In this document: one piece after another, positions 26,501-32,453 of the stretch | Position numbering within the stretch: the first letter of the stretch is position 1 | Layout: every line of letters begins with the position of its first letter | Source of the DNA: Nitrospirota bacterium | GTDB lineage: Bacteria; Nitrospirota; Nitrospiria; 2-01-FULL-66-17 | DNA: 64,000 bases | Assembly (NCBI GenBank): GCA_040757335.1 | Contig: JBFLXB010000004.1 | Coordinates: forward strand, 36,533 to 100,532 | Direction of reading: 5' to 3' | Position numbers and translations under genes: made by a program | The notes under the pieces: generated by a model | Told to the model about the DNA's origin: nothing | What the model saw: only the letters and a program-made list of their open reading frames with translations | Database searches by the model: none

Positions 26501-26771
26501 GGCGGCGCTGGACCGCCCGCATCCCTATGAGATCGTGAACCTGGGGGAATCGCAGACGATCGCCATGCGGGACCTGATCGCACGCCTCGAGCCGCTGATC
26601 GGCAAAGCCGCGATCGTCCACGCGCTCCCGGCCGAGCCCGGCGACGTCCCGATCACGTACGCGGATGTGACAAAGGCCAAGGCGCTACTGGGCTACGAGC
26701 CTTCCACGTCGATCGACCAAGGCCTGGCGCGGTTCGTGGCGTGGTATCGCGCTGAGATGGGCGCGGCATAA
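23562..26771 (+). CDS. Ig-like / FG-GAP lipoprotein (paralog 2) reading through in frame into an NDP-sugar epimerase
   Basis: One uninterrupted 1069-codon frame. Residues 1-672 are a paralog of the preceding lipoprotein: lipobox CVLAACS, Ig-like modules (TGTANPEVTWSVEEG) and FG-GAP blades (DFNGDGWDDVAVVHPND), ending RNRGGPTRP. At that point paralog 1 has CCT TAG; here one T is missing (CCTAG), which pushes the TAG out of frame. Residues 673-750 are Arg/Pro-rich translated spacer containing promoter and hairpin sequences. Residues 751-1069 are a complete epimerase. It is most likely two genes joined by a one-base deletion or an assembly error. A lipoprotein anchor on a cytosolic Rossmann enzyme would make little functional sense. 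Confidence 0.7.
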   Translation: MLRGPGYRTVLGGAARLVGGCVLAACSAGDMPSGWSVDVTIEPDVVTVVAGTSQPFVAAMTGTANPEVTWSVEEGSVGGGISSTGVYRAPTRTGTYHIAAASLAAPSSRGRATVTVVSPVAISVSITSPADPAVVLPPGGIVAFLAAVNGAGNRNVIWTIETGQPVPGGSITVEGVYTAPALELVRPYLDTSGSITVVVHARSEADPTKSGTRPVVIQEQSVPVTISPPSVVVGLGGSVTLALSEILFTPTTWTINGIGGGDSTIGTISGFGAYAAPFRLANPATVVVGNSAARNAVAVTMVSRFLAPEAIPVHACFPCLSARPAALAAADFNSDGLFDLATANAGSGTLSVLMAADSVRFAAPYRLPVGSPETSAPRILVAPRLDGAGPAALVVVDGAGTGGAIRARLGAGDGTFQSEAVSELPLDADLVAVASGGFDGDALLDLVVADASAGALHVLQGLGGGRFSLRASLGNAASMLRPTAVAVGDFDRNGRDDLAVAVGDHTVSVWSTDPDGSVRNAQTITFQPGNVPVALVPVDLNRDAAPDLVVTLGTPPGVSVVLNSGAPQTGRFGAPSPSIDGGPMPVAVATGNFNHDGFPDIVVADQSANTVTTFFGDGHGALVRSETYPLGLVPEAVTTGDFNGDGWDDVAVVHPNDDVISVLRNRGGPTRPRGTRRRIDRPPQVRLTYPRCLDRVRPARGPARVDCFGIEASRIACAELRPKWKEPLISAWHSVSGVPGSATRDAGSEHMPTVLVTGNAGFIGSHLTERLLALGHSVVGFDNFDPFYDPAIKRRNLAVVASHPRFTFVEGDLRRRDQVDALFAGRRIDRIFHGAARAGVRPSLKDPLLYEEVNVRGTLHVLEAAVRHNVANFVFASSSSVYGEQKKVPFAETDPVDHPISPYAATKKACELMCFTYHHLYRLPVTCLRFFTVYGPRQRPEMAIHAFTRAMTQGAPLKLFGDGSARRDFTYIDDIIAGVVAALDRPHPYEIVNLGESQTIAMRDLIARLEPLIGKAAIVHALPAEPGDVPITYADVTKAKALLGYEPSTSIDQGLARFVAWYRAEMGAA
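25620..25648 (+). promoter_or_regulatory. Promoter of the epimerase gene
   Basis: TTGACT (25620-25625), a 17-bp spacer and TAGGGT (25643-25648). A 16-bp perfect palindrome (25659-25674) follows at the expected transcription start. Its presence inside the read-through frame supports two separate genes. Confidence 0.5.
25756..25777 (+). terminator. Stable hairpin in the epimerase leader / read-through spacer
   Basis: GGCACTCCG, loop TGAG, CGGAGTGCC: a perfect 9-bp stem 35 nt before the epimerase ATG, without a T-run. It may be a terminator or attenuator, and it marks this stretch as ancestral intergenic DNA. Confidence 0.4.
25812..26771 (+). CDS. UDP-glucuronate 4-epimerase-like NAD-dependent epimerase
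   Basis: This is the 3' part of the preceding read-through frame, and a normal 319-aa enzyme if started at ATG 25812. It has a Rossmann motif TGNAGFIGSHLTERLL, the NAD-ribose Asp in VVGFDNFDPFYD, and catalytic SSSSVYGEQKKVPF with YAATK (Tyr-x3-Lys). FFTVYGPRQRPEM matches the GalA-forming (LspL/CapI-like) branch better than GalE. With ugd at 57.9 kb it could convert UDP-GlcA to UDP-GalA for surface polysaccharide. Specificity is inferred from the motif text only. Confidence 0.85.
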   Translation: MPTVLVTGNAGFIGSHLTERLLALGHSVVGFDNFDPFYDPAIKRRNLAVVASHPRFTFVEGDLRRRDQVDALFAGRRIDRIFHGAARAGVRPSLKDPLLYEEVNVRGTLHVLEAAVRHNVANFVFASSSSVYGEQKKVPFAETDPVDHPISPYAATKKACELMCFTYHHLYRLPVTCLRFFTVYGPRQRPEMAIHAFTRAMTQGAPLKLFGDGSARRDFTYIDDIIAGVVAALDRPHPYEIVNLGESQTIAMRDLIARLEPLIGKAAIVHALPAEPGDVPITYADVTKAKALLGYEPSTSIDQGLARFVAWYRAEMGAA

Positions 26772-26789
26772 CGCGAGGGGACGTTCGCT

Positions 26790-27719
26790 ATGCGGATATT
26801 GGTGACCGGCGGCGCCGGATTCATCGGTTCTCATTTGGTGGATCGCCTGATCCAGGAAGGGCACGAGGTCTCGATCGTGGACGACCTCTCCACCGGGAAG
26901 AAAAAAAACGTCAGCCCCAAAGCCGAGTTTTACAAGCTCGACATTTTGAGCCCCAAGGTGGAGCGGGTCTTCAAGAAAGCGCGGCCCGAGGCGATTTTTC
27001 ATCACGCCGCGCAGATGGACGTGCGTCGTTCGGTCAAAGACCCGCTCTTCGACGGGCAGGTCAACATCCTCGGGACCGTCAATCTGCTGGAGCAGGCGGT
27101 CAAGGTCGGGACTAAGCGCGTGATTTTCGCGTCGTCCGGCGGCGCGGTCTACGGCGAGCAGGAGCAGTTTCCTGCGGCGGAACCCCACCCCACCCGCCCG
27201 GTGAGTCCTTACGGAATCAGCAAACTCGCCGGGGAACATTATCTCTACTACTATGGTCGTACTTACGGGCTGCAATGGACAAGCCTGCGGTACGCCAACG
27301 TGTATGGGCCGCGCCAGGATCCGTTCGGCGAAGCGGGCGTGGTGGCCATCTTCACGCTGAAGTTGCTGCAGAACGAACAGCCCGTGATCAACGGCACTGG
27401 AAAACAGACGCGTGACTACATCGCCATCGACGACGTGGTCGAAGCCAACATGGCCGTGCTGAACAACCGCCTGACCGAGACCTTCAACGTCGGGACGGGA
27501 CGGGAAACAACGGTCAACCAGTTGTTCCGCATGTTGGCCGAGGCGGTGGGATCTCCCATCAAAGAGCGGTACGGTCCGGAGCGGCGCGGCGAGCAGCTTC
27601 GAAGTTGCGTGGACGCCGGCAAGCTCGCCAGAGCGGCGGAGTGGGAAGCCCGCACGAGCCTGGCCGACGGTCTCAAGCGCACCGTGGAATACTTCCGGCA
27701 GACCCTCCAGCCCAGATGA
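26790..27719 (+). CDS. UDP-glucose 4-epimerase-like SDR
   Basis: This 309-aa extended SDR has ILVTGGAGFIGSHLVDRL, VDDLSTGKKKNV, HHAAQMDVRRSVKDP, catalytic SSGGAVYGEQEQFP and YGISK, and a C-terminal GTGRETTVNQLF block. It is of the GalE/NAD-dependent epimerase type, and the sugar is not certain. It starts 18 nt after the epimerase above, and its stop overlaps the secretin's ATG (ATGA). Confidence 0.88.
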   Translation: MRILVTGGAGFIGSHLVDRLIQEGHEVSIVDDLSTGKKKNVSPKAEFYKLDILSPKVERVFKKARPEAIFHHAAQMDVRRSVKDPLFDGQVNILGTVNLLEQAVKVGTKRVIFASSGGAVYGEQEQFPAAEPHPTRPVSPYGISKLAGEHYLYYYGRTYGLQWTSLRYANVYGPRQDPFGEAGVVAIFTLKLLQNEQPVINGTGKQTRDYIAIDDVVEANMAVLNNRLTETFNVGTGRETTVNQLFRMLAEAVGSPIKERYGPERRGEQLRSCVDAGKLARAAEWEARTSLADGLKRTVEYFRQTLQPR

Positions 27720-29716
27720 CGGGGAGCCCGACGATCCGCTCTATGGTCAAGACCGTCGTGCTGGTGCTGGTTCTGTCGATCGCCGCGGGCTGTGCCCCTA
27801 GACCCGTTCGCGTGGCCGATCAGTTCGCGCGCGAGGGCAACTGGGAGGGGGCCGTCCTGGTCTACCAGGAAGCCCTCTCCAAGCGACCCGATGACGAGAA
27901 GCTCAGGGCCAAACTGGATCGCGCGAAGCTGGAGGCGGCAAAATCCCAACACGCGCGAGGTACGGCGCTGCTCGCCCAACGCGCGGTCGCGCCGGCCGTT
28001 GAGGCTCTGAAACAAGCGGTGGCGTACGACCCCAATACCGAGGCGTATCGCGAGACGCTGGCCCAGGCGCTCAAGGTCAAAGAGGCCGCGGAGCGTTACC
28101 AAGCCGCGCTCCAACTCCTCAAGACCGAGAGACACCAGGACGCAATTGCGGAGTTCGAACGGGTCCTGGCCCTGGATCCGGCCCACGCGGGAGCCCTGCA
28201 AGGAATTCGCGACGCCGAGGATCGGCTGAAGCTGCTCGCCGAGTCGGACGAATTGACCCTGACCTCCGATCAACCGATCACGCTGCGGTTTCAGAATGCG
28301 CGGCTCAAGGAGGTGTTCGATCTGCTCTCGAAGACGGCGGGCGTGAACTTTCTGTTCGACCGAGACATCCGCGACGAGCCGGTGACGATCTTCGTCAAGA
28401 ACACGACGTTCCGCGACGCGCTCAACCTCGTGCTGACGACCAACAACCTCTTTATGAAACGCGTGGCGGCCGACACGGTGCTGATCCTGCCCAAAACCAA
28501 ACAGAAGATCGATCAATATCAGGACCTGATGATCCGCACCTTCTATCTCTCCAGCGCCAAGGCAAAGGACGTGGTCAACCTGCTGCGAACCATGCTCGAC
28601 ACGCGCCGGATGTTCGTCAACGAGGATCTCAACACCATTGTGATGCGCGACGCGCCGGACAAGATCCGGATCGCGGAAAAGATCATCGAGGCCAATGATC
28701 GCCAGGTGGCGGAGGTGATGTTCGAAATCGAAGTCTTAGAGGTGACGAATATCGACTTTTTCAAGGCGGGGTGGAACCTCAGGTCGGGTTCCGGCGATGC
28801 CACGGCCAGCCTGGGGGTGACTCCCAATCCGATCGCGTTGGACGCGGTGTCGGACCTCACCAGCGCGGATTTTCTCCTGACCCTGCCCAGCGTGGAGGTG
28901 AGCCTGATCAAGACCGATGCGAACTCCAAAACGCTGGCCAACCCCAAGATCCGTGTGGTGGACAACAAGACCGCCAAGATCAACATCGGAAACAAGATCC
29001 CGATCCTACTCTCGACCACGACCACGGCGGCCGCCACCACTGTGGTCGCGGGCAATCAGACCACCACGACATCGACGGAATTCAAAGACGTGGGCATCAA
29101 ACTCGAGATCAAGCCCAACATCCGCCTCAACAACGACGTGACCATGGACCTCAAACTCGACGTGACGTCGCTGGGAGAGTTTGACGAGCGCGTCGGCCAG
29201 TTCCGGTTTGGGACGCGTACCACCGATACCACGATCAACGTCCGGGACGGGGAGACCGTGGTGATCGGCGGGCTGATTTCCGATGAAAACCGGGCGGCGG
29301 CTAACAAGCTTCCCTGGCTGGGCGAGATCCCGGTGCTCGGCAAGCTGTTCGGCACCACCGAGAATGAAAAGCGCAAGATCGACGTGTTGCTCACCATCAC
29401 GCCGCGCGTAATCCGCGGGCTCTCCGCGCCCGATGTGGGGGTGCAGTCGTTCTGGTCGGGGACCGAAGAGGGCTATTCCACGCAACCGCTCTTTACGCCG
29501 TCGGAAGCCGTGAGCCAGCCCGCGGCCTCTACGGGGCCCGGCGAGACCGTGCCCTTGCGGTCGCCGGCGACCACGCCCTCGGCGCCGGCGCCTCCGTCAC
29601 CGGCCGCCGCGCCGCGGCCGCCCACGACCCAGCCGCAGTCGCGCCCGAACCAGCCGGCCGTGGTGTTTCCCGCCACGCCAGTGCCGGCCGTGCCGACTCC
29701 CTCCACGGCGAATTAG
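27716..29716 (+). CDS. TPR-containing secretin lipoprotein (type II secretion / type IV pilus family)
   Basis: This 666-aa protein starts with a lipobox signal (VLSIAAGCAP). TPR-like repeats follow (NWEGAVLVYQEALSKRPDDEKL, RHQDAIAEFERVLALDPAHAG), then the N0/STN domain (LRFQNARLKEVFDLLSKTAG), N1 domains (AKDVVNLLRTML) and the C-terminal secretin pore. The pore blocks include GIKLEIKPNIR, TTINVRDGETVVIGGLI and LPWLGEIPVLGKLFG. A Pro/Ala-rich tail of about 80 residues ends it. It should form an outer-membrane multimeric channel, and the N-terminal lipid may replace a pilotin. The ATG at 27716 overlaps the upstream stop. No GspE/GspF is nearby. Confidence 0.92.
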   Translation: MTGSPTIRSMVKTVVLVLVLSIAAGCAPRPVRVADQFAREGNWEGAVLVYQEALSKRPDDEKLRAKLDRAKLEAAKSQHARGTALLAQRAVAPAVEALKQAVAYDPNTEAYRETLAQALKVKEAAERYQAALQLLKTERHQDAIAEFERVLALDPAHAGALQGIRDAEDRLKLLAESDELTLTSDQPITLRFQNARLKEVFDLLSKTAGVNFLFDRDIRDEPVTIFVKNTTFRDALNLVLTTNNLFMKRVAADTVLILPKTKQKIDQYQDLMIRTFYLSSAKAKDVVNLLRTMLDTRRMFVNEDLNTIVMRDAPDKIRIAEKIIEANDRQVAEVMFEIEVLEVTNIDFFKAGWNLRSGSGDATASLGVTPNPIALDAVSDLTSADFLLTLPSVEVSLIKTDANSKTLANPKIRVVDNKTAKINIGNKIPILLSTTTTAAATTVVAGNQTTTTSTEFKDVGIKLEIKPNIRLNNDVTMDLKLDVTSLGEFDERVGQFRFGTRTTDTTINVRDGETVVIGGLISDENRAAANKLPWLGEIPVLGKLFGTTENEKRKIDVLLTITPRVIRGLSAPDVGVQSFWSGTEEGYSTQPLFTPSEAVSQPAASTGPGETVPLRSPATTPSAPAPPSPAAAPRPPTTQPQSRPNQPAVVFPATPVPAVPTPSTAN

Positions 29717-29735
29717 GCGTATTCGTTTCGCGACC

Positions 29736-30254
29736 ATGACCAGAGGGCGCAGCGAGCGGGGAGTGACCTTCCTCGAACTGCTCGCGACCATGGCGATCAT
29801 CATGATCCTGGTATCGGTGGCCATGCCGCTTTCGAAAATCACCGCCAAACGGGCGAAAGAAGTCGAGCTGCGCCAGGCGTTGCGGGAACTGCGCACGGCG
29901 ATCGATCGCTTCAAAGACGACTGGAACCGGGACGGAGACCGATTGATCGGACCGCTCTGCCAGAGCAATCAACTGAGCTGCAAAGACGTCGTGAGCGTCA
30001 ACGGGTACCCGAAGACCTTGGAGACGCTCCTGCTGGTGGAGCTGTCGGGCGAGGCGGCCAACATCAAGGGCGCGACCGTCAGACGGTATCTTCGCACGAT
30101 CCCCAAGGACCCCATGACCGAGGAGTCTGAATGGTCCTTGCGCTGCTACACCGACGATCCGGACGAAACCTCCTGGTGCGGTGAAGACGTGTTCGACGTG
30201 CATTCGGCCAGCGAGAAGACGGGCCTTGACGGCACCCCGTACCGCGAATGGTGA
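29736..30254 (+). CDS. GspG-like type II pseudopilin
   Basis: This 172-aa protein has a prepilin leader ending G, with cleavage before VTFLELLATMAIIMILVSVA. Glu5 of the mature protein is present, as needed for assembly. The soluble part has the GspG pattern ELRQALRELRTAIDRFKDDWN, GYPKTLETLL and YLRTIPKDPMTEESEWSL, with a Cys-rich acidic end (DPDETSWCGEDVFDVHSAS). It follows the secretin by 19 nt and precedes the cytochrome genes. Confidence 0.9.
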   Translation: MTRGRSERGVTFLELLATMAIIMILVSVAMPLSKITAKRAKEVELRQALRELRTAIDRFKDDWNRDGDRLIGPLCQSNQLSCKDVVSVNGYPKTLETLLLVELSGEAANIKGATVRRYLRTIPKDPMTEESEWSLRCYTDDPDETSWCGEDVFDVHSASEKTGLDGTPYREW

Positions 30255-30306
30255 CCCCTCGATCCGGGTTGACATCGCGGTGGTCCGTTTTCTACCCTCG
30301 TTGGTG

Positions 30307-30705
30307 ATGGCACGGCGTGTGATCGGGCGCTGGGTGCTCCTGGCTGCGGTGGCGTTGGGCGCGGGTGGGCTGATCGCGGTCACGTTGGCCTGGGCACCCA
30401 ATGTCGGCGCGGAGTACGGCGACATTGTGATGAACCGGGAGGCCGAGAAAGCCGAGATGCCTCCCGTGATCTTCCCTCACTGGTTTCACCGCATCCGGTT
30501 TAAATGCAAGGTCTGCCATGACGACATCTTCGTCATGAAAGCGGGAGCCAATGAGGTCACCATGATCAAGATCATCAAGGGCGAGTATTGCGGCAAATGC
30601 CACAACGGCCGAATCGCGTGGGCTCCTCTGTACTGTGACCGCTGCCACTCGGGTAAGAGCCAGTATACCATTGCACCGTCCGAAAGCGGTGGTTCGCCCC
30701 CCTAA
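30307..30705 (+). CDS. Triheme c7-like cytochrome, membrane-anchored (short type)
   Basis: About 132 aa: an N-terminal transmembrane/signal helix (WVLLAAVALGAGGLIAVTLA) and then EYGDIVMNREAEKAEMPPVIFPHW. Three CXXCH sites follow (CKVCH, CGKCH, CDRCH), each with a spaced His. The ATG at 30307 lacks a Shine-Dalgarno, and GTG 30280 or TTG/GTG codons just upstream are alternatives. It is closely related to the protein at 59833-60207, sharing YGD.V.N..AE...MPPV.FPHW.HRI.FKCKVCH. It probably moves electrons in the periplasm. Confidence 0.85.
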   Translation: MARRVIGRWVLLAAVALGAGGLIAVTLAWAPNVGAEYGDIVMNREAEKAEMPPVIFPHWFHRIRFKCKVCHDDIFVMKAGANEVTMIKIIKGEYCGKCHNGRIAWAPLYCDRCHSGKSQYTIAPSESGGSPP

Positions 30706-31387
30706 CCGCGTGCGGCCGAGCCGTCCGTTCATCGAGTTGCTCGCGGGTCTGGCGCTCATCGGGCTTTTTGCCGCGCCCCTTGCGCCGTCCCCGGTTGGAG
30801 CGCAGCCCTCCCAGGGGACGGCCCCGGCCCCGCCCGCCGCCTCCGGCGGGGATCAGGAGCGCCTGCAGCGAATCAAAGAGAAGCTGAAGACGCTCGACCC
30901 CTCGATGGTCATTTATCTGGATAGCCGAGGCAACGTCGCGGGGACCGGGGATCCGGCTGGGCTGGTCGGGCGCGCCGAGTTGGCGGGCAAAGCCGACCAT
31001 CCGCCGGCGCTGGAACTCTCGGGGTTCCCCAAGGATCGCTACGAGCTGGTGGACTGGGCCTCGACGATGATGCAGGGGAAGATCAAGCCGCGTGACGCGA
31101 TCGATCCGAGCGTACCCGAAGTGCCGCCTTTCGATCTGGACGTGGTCATCACCACCAAGAGCAAGTTTCAGCCGGACGTCTTGTTTTCGCACAAGGTCCA
31201 TACGTTGTGGCTCTCGTGCGACAATTGCCATGAGAAGATTTTCAAGAAGAAAGCGGGAGGAAATCCGGAAATGCACATGACCAAGATCGCGGCGGGCCAG
31301 TATTGCGGCCGCTGCCACGACCGCGTGGCTTTCCCATTGACGGACTGCCTGCGGTGCCACGTTCTTGCGAAAGACCGGCCGAAATGA
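30689..31387 (+). CDS. Triheme c7-like cytochrome (long type)
   Basis: About 232 aa from GTG 30689, overlapping the previous gene by 17 nt. A signal peptide (LAGLALIGLFAAPLAPSPVGAQ) is followed by a Pro/Ala linker and the family block DWASTMMQGKIKPRDAID. VLFSHKVHTLWLSCDNCH, GQYCGRCH and CLRCH supply three hemes. The same long type recurs at 31745 and 59216. Its stop overlaps the ATG of the cupredoxin, so the whole cluster is translationally coupled. Confidence 0.85.
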   Translation: MVRPPNRVRPSRPFIELLAGLALIGLFAAPLAPSPVGAQPSQGTAPAPPAASGGDQERLQRIKEKLKTLDPSMVIYLDSRGNVAGTGDPAGLVGRAELAGKADHPPALELSGFPKDRYELVDWASTMMQGKIKPRDAIDPSVPEVPPFDLDVVITTKSKFQPDVLFSHKVHTLWLSCDNCHEKIFKKKAGGNPEMHMTKIAAGQYCGRCHDRVAFPLTDCLRCHVLAKDRPK

Positions 31388-31755
31388 CGCGCGCTCGGAG
31401 CATCCTTGCGGCTCTCGTCATGGGCGTCGGCATCGGGTTGTGGCCGTTCGCTTCGTCCCAAGGCCAGCAAGAGCGGGTGTTCGACGTCGTGATTGCGAAG
31501 GACAGTTACGCGTTCGATCCGCCTCGCATTGCGATCGAGGTCGGCGACACCGTGCGCTGGCTCAATGAGGACACCCGCCGGCACCTGACCTCGAGCATCC
31601 CAGGTTACGGGCCCGACGAGAACCTCGAGATCTTTTGCGAAGACCTTCATGCCGGAAAGACCTGCGCTCACACCTTCACGAAACCGGGTCGGTATCCATA
31701 CTTTTGTTTCGTGCACAACCGGATGCAAGGCGAGGTCGTGGTCGTTGATCGATAG
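31384..31755 (+). CDS. Cupredoxin (plastocyanin/azurin-like copper protein)
   Basis: This 123-aa exported protein (signal peptide ending SSQGQQ) has the type-1 copper fold. AFDPPRIAIEVGDTVRWLNEDTRRH supplies the first His, and YPYFCFVHNRMQGEVVV supplies Cys, His and Met. It is likely a periplasmic one-electron carrier between the cytochromes encoded on both sides. An ATGA overlap with the upstream gene fixes the start. Confidence 0.9.
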   Translation: MTRARSILAALVMGVGIGLWPFASSQGQQERVFDVVIAKDSYAFDPPRIAIEVGDTVRWLNEDTRRHLTSSIPGYGPDENLEIFCEDLHAGKTCAHTFTKPGRYPYFCFVHNRMQGEVVVVDR

Positions 31756-32431
31756 AAGTCCCGAGGCCGGAGGCGCGGGCGCGTTTCCCGTCGTCATTGC
31801 GCTCGGTCTGGCGGTGCTGGTCGGAGGATGCCGCAGCGCACCCCAGTCAGGCAAGACACCGCTCGAGATTGCGCTGGAGGCGGTAACCGCTCCGGCGGAA
31901 GGGGAGACCCCGGTTCTCCCGCCGGGAGTGGTGTTGCCCGGCGAAGCGACAGAAGGCTCGTCGCCCGAGGCGCTCGGCGTACCGTCCCAGGACCCGGCGG
32001 AAGCCGCGGCAGGGCTGACCGAGGAACTCCACCCGCTGGCGTTCGCCTTCCTCCCTCAGACCGACCAGGGATACGTGGATTGGGTGGCCGCGGTGGATTT
32101 CGGCGTCATCCGACCGCTGGACTCACTCGACGCCAAGGCCAAGGTGCTCGAGCCCATGGACTTCAACGTGATCTTCCCGGTCAAGGGGGACCTTCCCGAC
32201 GTGGTCTACCCGCACTACGGGCACACCCTATGGCTCGATTGTAAGAACTGTCACCCGAATATCTTCGTGATGCGCGCGGGCGCCAACCGCGTCACCATGG
32301 AAGGGATCGCCAAGGGAGAGTTCTGCGGGCGCTGCCACGGCAAGGTGGCGTTCTCGCTGGCGGACTGCAATCGCTGCCATTCCCGCCCCAAACCAGGTAA
32401 GCCGTACATTATCCCGCGCGCCAGCGGGTAG
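31745..32431 (+). CDS. Triheme c7-like cytochrome lipoprotein (long type)
   Basis: About 228 aa. The likely start is the TTG at 31745 overlapping the cupredoxin end; no better start lies before the signal sequence (VIALGLAVLVGGC, a lipobox). A Pro/Glu-rich linker leads to DWVAAVDFGVIRPLDSLD, VVYPHYGHTLWLDCKNCH, GEFCGRCH and CNRCH. It pairs with the long-type genes at 30689 and 59216. The start codon is the uncertain part. Confidence 0.82.
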   Translation: MIDRSPEAGGAGAFPVVIALGLAVLVGGCRSAPQSGKTPLEIALEAVTAPAEGETPVLPPGVVLPGEATEGSSPEALGVPSQDPAEAAAGLTEELHPLAFAFLPQTDQGYVDWVAAVDFGVIRPLDSLDAKAKVLEPMDFNVIFPVKGDLPDVVYPHYGHTLWLDCKNCHPNIFVMRAGANRVTMEGIAKGEFCGRCHGKVAFSLADCNRCHSRPKPGKPYIIPRASG

Positions 32432-32453
32432 GCCCGCCCTGAGCAAACCCAGC

